Shown: piece after piece, positions 8,590 to 10,097 of the stretch
Numbering within the stretch: position 1 is the first letter of the stretch
Layout: every line of letters begins with the position of its first letter
Assembly: GCA_023387245.1 (NCBI GenBank)
Contig: JAEWIH010000041.1
Location: 1-10,097, forward strand
Source of the DNA: Bacillota bacterium
GTDB taxonomy: Bacteria > Bacillota_I > Bacilli_A > Erysipelotrichales > Erysipelotrichaceae
Reading direction: 5' to 3'
DNA length: 10,097 bases
Notes under the pieces: model-generated
Told to the model about the DNA's origin: nothing
Database searches by the model: none
Seen by the model: only the letters and a program-made list of their open reading frames with translations
Program-made: the position numbers and the translations under genes

Positions 8590-9576
8590 ATGAATTGGAA
8601 TATTAAATTAAATATCATTAAAACTATTAAAATTGCTTTGGCTACTATATTAGCGATTATATTGGCTAAATATTTAAAATTAGATAATTATTTGGCAGCA
8701 GGTATTATTGCTATATTGAGTGTGTTAGAGACTAATAAATCATCACTTCAATATGCTTTCTTTAGAACCATTTCTTGTATATGGGCTTTTTTGATTGCGG
8801 CGGCATGTTTTTATTTATTCGGTTTTAATTTATTTTCTTTCATGCTTTATTTAATTCTTTTTGTATTTAGTGCTTTAATTTTAAAGATTAATCATGGACT
8901 AGCACCAATTAGTGTATTAGTTACTCATTTATTACTAGATTCTAATATTAGTATTAATTTTTTATTTAATGAATTTTTATTAATGTTGATTGGATGTGTA
9001 TGTGGAGTTGTTTGTAATTATTATATGCCTACACATATTAAACAATTGACTAAAATTAATGATGAGTTGGAACAAGTGTTTAAGCGAATATTATATGCTT
9101 TTGAAATATTATTAGTTAATCCTGATTATAATCATAGTTTAGATGCTGATTTGGCTAGAGCAATTGATTTAATAAAAAAAGGCATTCATTTGGCTAATTT
9201 AGATATTGATAATGGTGTTTATAATAAGGGTGATTATGAATTGGCTTATTTTAAGATGAGAAAACGCCAATATTATTGTTTAATGAATATTAAAAATTAC
9301 ATTATTAAAATCAAAACACCTTATAATGCGAATAAAATAGCTGAAATATTGCATTTAACGTCTTTAAAATTACATCAATACAATGATTGTGTTGAGCTTT
9401 TGGCTAAAATTGATGACATTTTTGCTTATTATTATGAAAGCGAGTTACCAAAAAATCGTTATGAATTTGAACAAAGATCGATGTTATTTATGACTTTAAA
9501 TGAGTTTAAAGCCTTTTTATTACATAAAAGAGAGTTTAGCTATGATTATTCTACATATTTTGGGTTAATAGAATGA
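8590..9576 (+). CDS. ArAE/DUF939-type membrane protein (aromatic acid exporter family, FUSC-like)
   Basis: A 328-residue membrane protein when started at ATG 8590. The N-terminal half has six predicted helices (about 9-27, 33-47, 58-77, 81-98, 104-118, 127-145), with the family-like segments NIIKTIKIALATILAI (8-23) and YLAAGIIAILSVLETNKSSL (34-53). The C-terminal half (150-328) is cytoplasmic and helical, and ends with LPKNRYEFEQRSMLF (286-300) followed by EFKAFLLHKREF (305-316), matching the pattern of the ArAE_1 C-terminal domain. The family is named for aromatic acid efflux, but the Gram-positive members are mostly untested. The start is uncertain: an in-frame TTG at 8554 would add 12 residues, yet neither start has a Shine-Dalgarno site, unlike every other gene here. 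The family's N-terminus fits 8590. It is divergent from the ArsB/NhaD-type permease, so the two may share control. Confidence 0.82.
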   Translation: MNWNIKLNIIKTIKIALATILAIILAKYLKLDNYLAAGIIAILSVLETNKSSLQYAFFRTISCIWAFLIAAACFYLFGFNLFSFMLYLILFVFSALILKINHGLAPISVLVTHLLLDSNISINFLFNEFLLMLIGCVCGVVCNYYMPTHIKQLTKINDELEQVFKRILYAFEILLVNPDYNHSLDADLARAIDLIKKGIHLANLDIDNGVYNKGDYELAYFKMRKRQYYCLMNIKNYIIKIKTPYNANKIAEILHLTSLKLHQYNDCVELLAKIDDIFAYYYESELPKNRYEFEQRSMLFMTLNEFKAFLLHKREFSYDYSTYFGLIE

Positions 9577-9711
9577 TCCAATGAAAATAATTTAGTTACT
9601 TTTCAAATACTACAACGAAATTTATACTAAAAATCCATTTATAAAAAAATTTGATTATGTTTATAAAACTAAATAATGCGAATTATAAATACCAACATTA
9701 TATTCATTTGA
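9577..9711. other. Non-coding AT-rich stretch after the ArAE-like gene
   Basis: No open frame with a start and ribosome site is visible on either strand. I also see no clear intrinsic terminator for the ArAE-like gene: A- and T-runs near 9640-9651 are present but lack a convincing GC-containing stem. It probably represents decayed sequence next to the transposase remnant. Confidence 0.4.
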
Positions 9712-9713
9712 TA

Positions 9714-9762
9714 GAAAAGAAAAAGAGAACCTTCATTATTTGTGTGTCTAAATAACAAGGTT
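9714..9762 (-). terminator. Terminator-like hairpin overlapping the end of the transposase remnant
   Basis: On the - strand AACCTT (9762-9757) pairs with AAGGTT (9733-9728), with an inner pairing TATTT/AAATA (9754-9750 with 9741-9737). It is followed by the T-rich CTCTTTTTCTTTTC (9727-9714). The stop codon of the transposase remnant lies within the stem. The stem is interrupted and AT-rich, so the call is moderate. Confidence 0.4.
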
Positions 9763-9912
9763 TATTTCAACTCCATGACGATCCATAAGATAATGCATAT
9801 ATCTGATATTATCGTAACAACCATTGTATTTTTTTGCGATACTATTTATACTATTGTTTTGGTTTTTCATTAAATCATACATTTTTAGCTTTTCTTCATA
9901 AGTGAATCTCAT
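9748..9912 (-). pseudogene. Remnant of IS3-type transposase OrfA (helix-turn-helix part only)
   Basis: A 54-codon frame on the - strand, too short for a full OrfA (usually about 90 residues or more). Its protein begins MRFTYEEKLKMYDLMKNQ and continues to RYMHYLMDRHGVEI (37-50). This matches the known N-terminal pattern of IS3/IS150-group OrfA proteins (Y-E-x-K-x-x-x-Y-x-L-x-K ... I-x-Y-M-x-x-L-x-D-x-H-G-x-E-I), which bind the element's ends through a helix-turn-helix. After HGVEI the match stops: NLVI and TAG follow, and neither other frame continues the family's usual lysine/tyrosine-rich segment. No OrfB (DDE integrase) is present, so the element is broken and cannot move by itself. A perfect AGGAGG lies 13 bases before the ATG, longer than usual spacing. 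The family call rests on pattern memory and not on an alignment. Confidence 0.6.
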
Positions 9913-9917
9913 AATAA

Positions 9918-9960
9918 AAGTGAAACCTCCTGTTGGTTATTCAACTTTCTTGGTTCACTT
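9918..9960 (-). promoter_or_regulatory. Hairpin covering the ribosome binding site of the transposase remnant
   Basis: AAGTGAAACC (9918-9927) is complementary to GGTTCACTT (9952-9960) with one bulged base, and inside them GTTG (9932-9935) pairs with CAAC (9942-9945). In the - strand RNA the AGGAGG site (9931-9926) falls partly in the outer stem and partly in the internal loop. Such structures in IS10 and IS50 block transposase translation from read-through transcripts; that role here is by analogy. Confidence 0.45.
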
Positions 9961-10097
9961 TAGAAGCTAAACTATTTTTACAAGTAATATTTCATTTGAT
10001 AAATAGCTACAGATATTAGGTAATGATGAAATGGTAACTAAAGCTATATTAGACAGGATTCTTCATTACTCATATTTATTTAATATCACGGGTCCAT
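9961..10097. other. Non-coding right edge, no gene seen
   Basis: No coding frame, tRNA or recognisable insertion-sequence end could be identified. The only structure seen is an imperfect inverted repeat, GTAATGATGAA (10020-10030) against TTCTTCATTAC (10059-10069), with 10 of 11 bases complementary and a 28-base spacer. It may be more mobile-element debris. Confidence 0.35.

Noticed and set aside
10020..10069. Inverted repeat GTAATGATGAA / TTCTTCATTAC at the right edge as an insertion-sequence end pair
   Set aside because: The arms are imperfect and only 28 bases apart, with no gene between and no target duplication seen; noted only as a possible hairpin.

Overview
The window is very AT-rich DNA with compact genes, good Shine-Dalgarno sites and the standard genetic code: a gene in the right half ends in TGA, and UGG is used for Trp. 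A GlvA-type phospho-alpha-glucosidase, an RpiR regulator and a secreted protein ending in an LPxTG-like wall-sorting signal point to a low-GC Gram-positive bacterium (Bacillota). A host-associated or fermentative lineage such as the Erysipelotrichales is possible, but that placement is an impression from gene content and not proven here.

Left part (1-3186): the end of a sugar operon on the + strand. It holds the C-terminal part of an alpha-glucoside PTS permease (last EIIC helix plus EIIB), then 6-phospho-alpha-glucosidase (GH4, GlvA/MalA type), an RpiR/GlvR-type regulator and a small four-helix membrane protein of unknown function. The permease imports and phosphorylates a disaccharide such as maltose. 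The GH4 enzyme splits the 6-phospho-disaccharide into glucose 6-phosphate and glucose. The regulator probably senses a sugar phosphate. A long, nearly perfect 21-bp hairpin lies between glvA and the regulator. An intrinsic terminator at about 3199-3259 closes the unit.

Centre (3260-6189): a monocistronic-looking gene with its own extended -10 promoter. It encodes a 916-residue secreted, probably wall-anchored protein: signal peptide, calcium-type aspartate-rich repeat, class 3 lipase-like alpha/beta-hydrolase with a visible Ser/Asp/His triad, a second calcium-type repeat block, Rib-, SHIRT- and InlB-B-like stalk modules, and an LPNAG sorting signal. It is the most distinctive gene of the window.

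Right part (6189-9576): a D-2-hydroxyacid dehydrogenase on +, ending at a strong, probably bidirectional terminator that it shares with a convergent ArsB/NhaD-type (IT superfamily) membrane transporter on -. Divergent from the transporter is an ArAE/DUF939-type membrane protein on + that has no Shine-Dalgarno site and may be read from a leaderless or very short-leader mRNA.

Right end (9577-10097): mostly non-coding. It contains a 54-codon remnant of an IS3-type OrfA transposase (helix-turn-helix part only) on the - strand, with a hairpin over its ribosome binding site and a terminator-like hairpin over its stop codon. The rest shows no gene. No rRNA, tRNA or CRISPR array is visible in the window.
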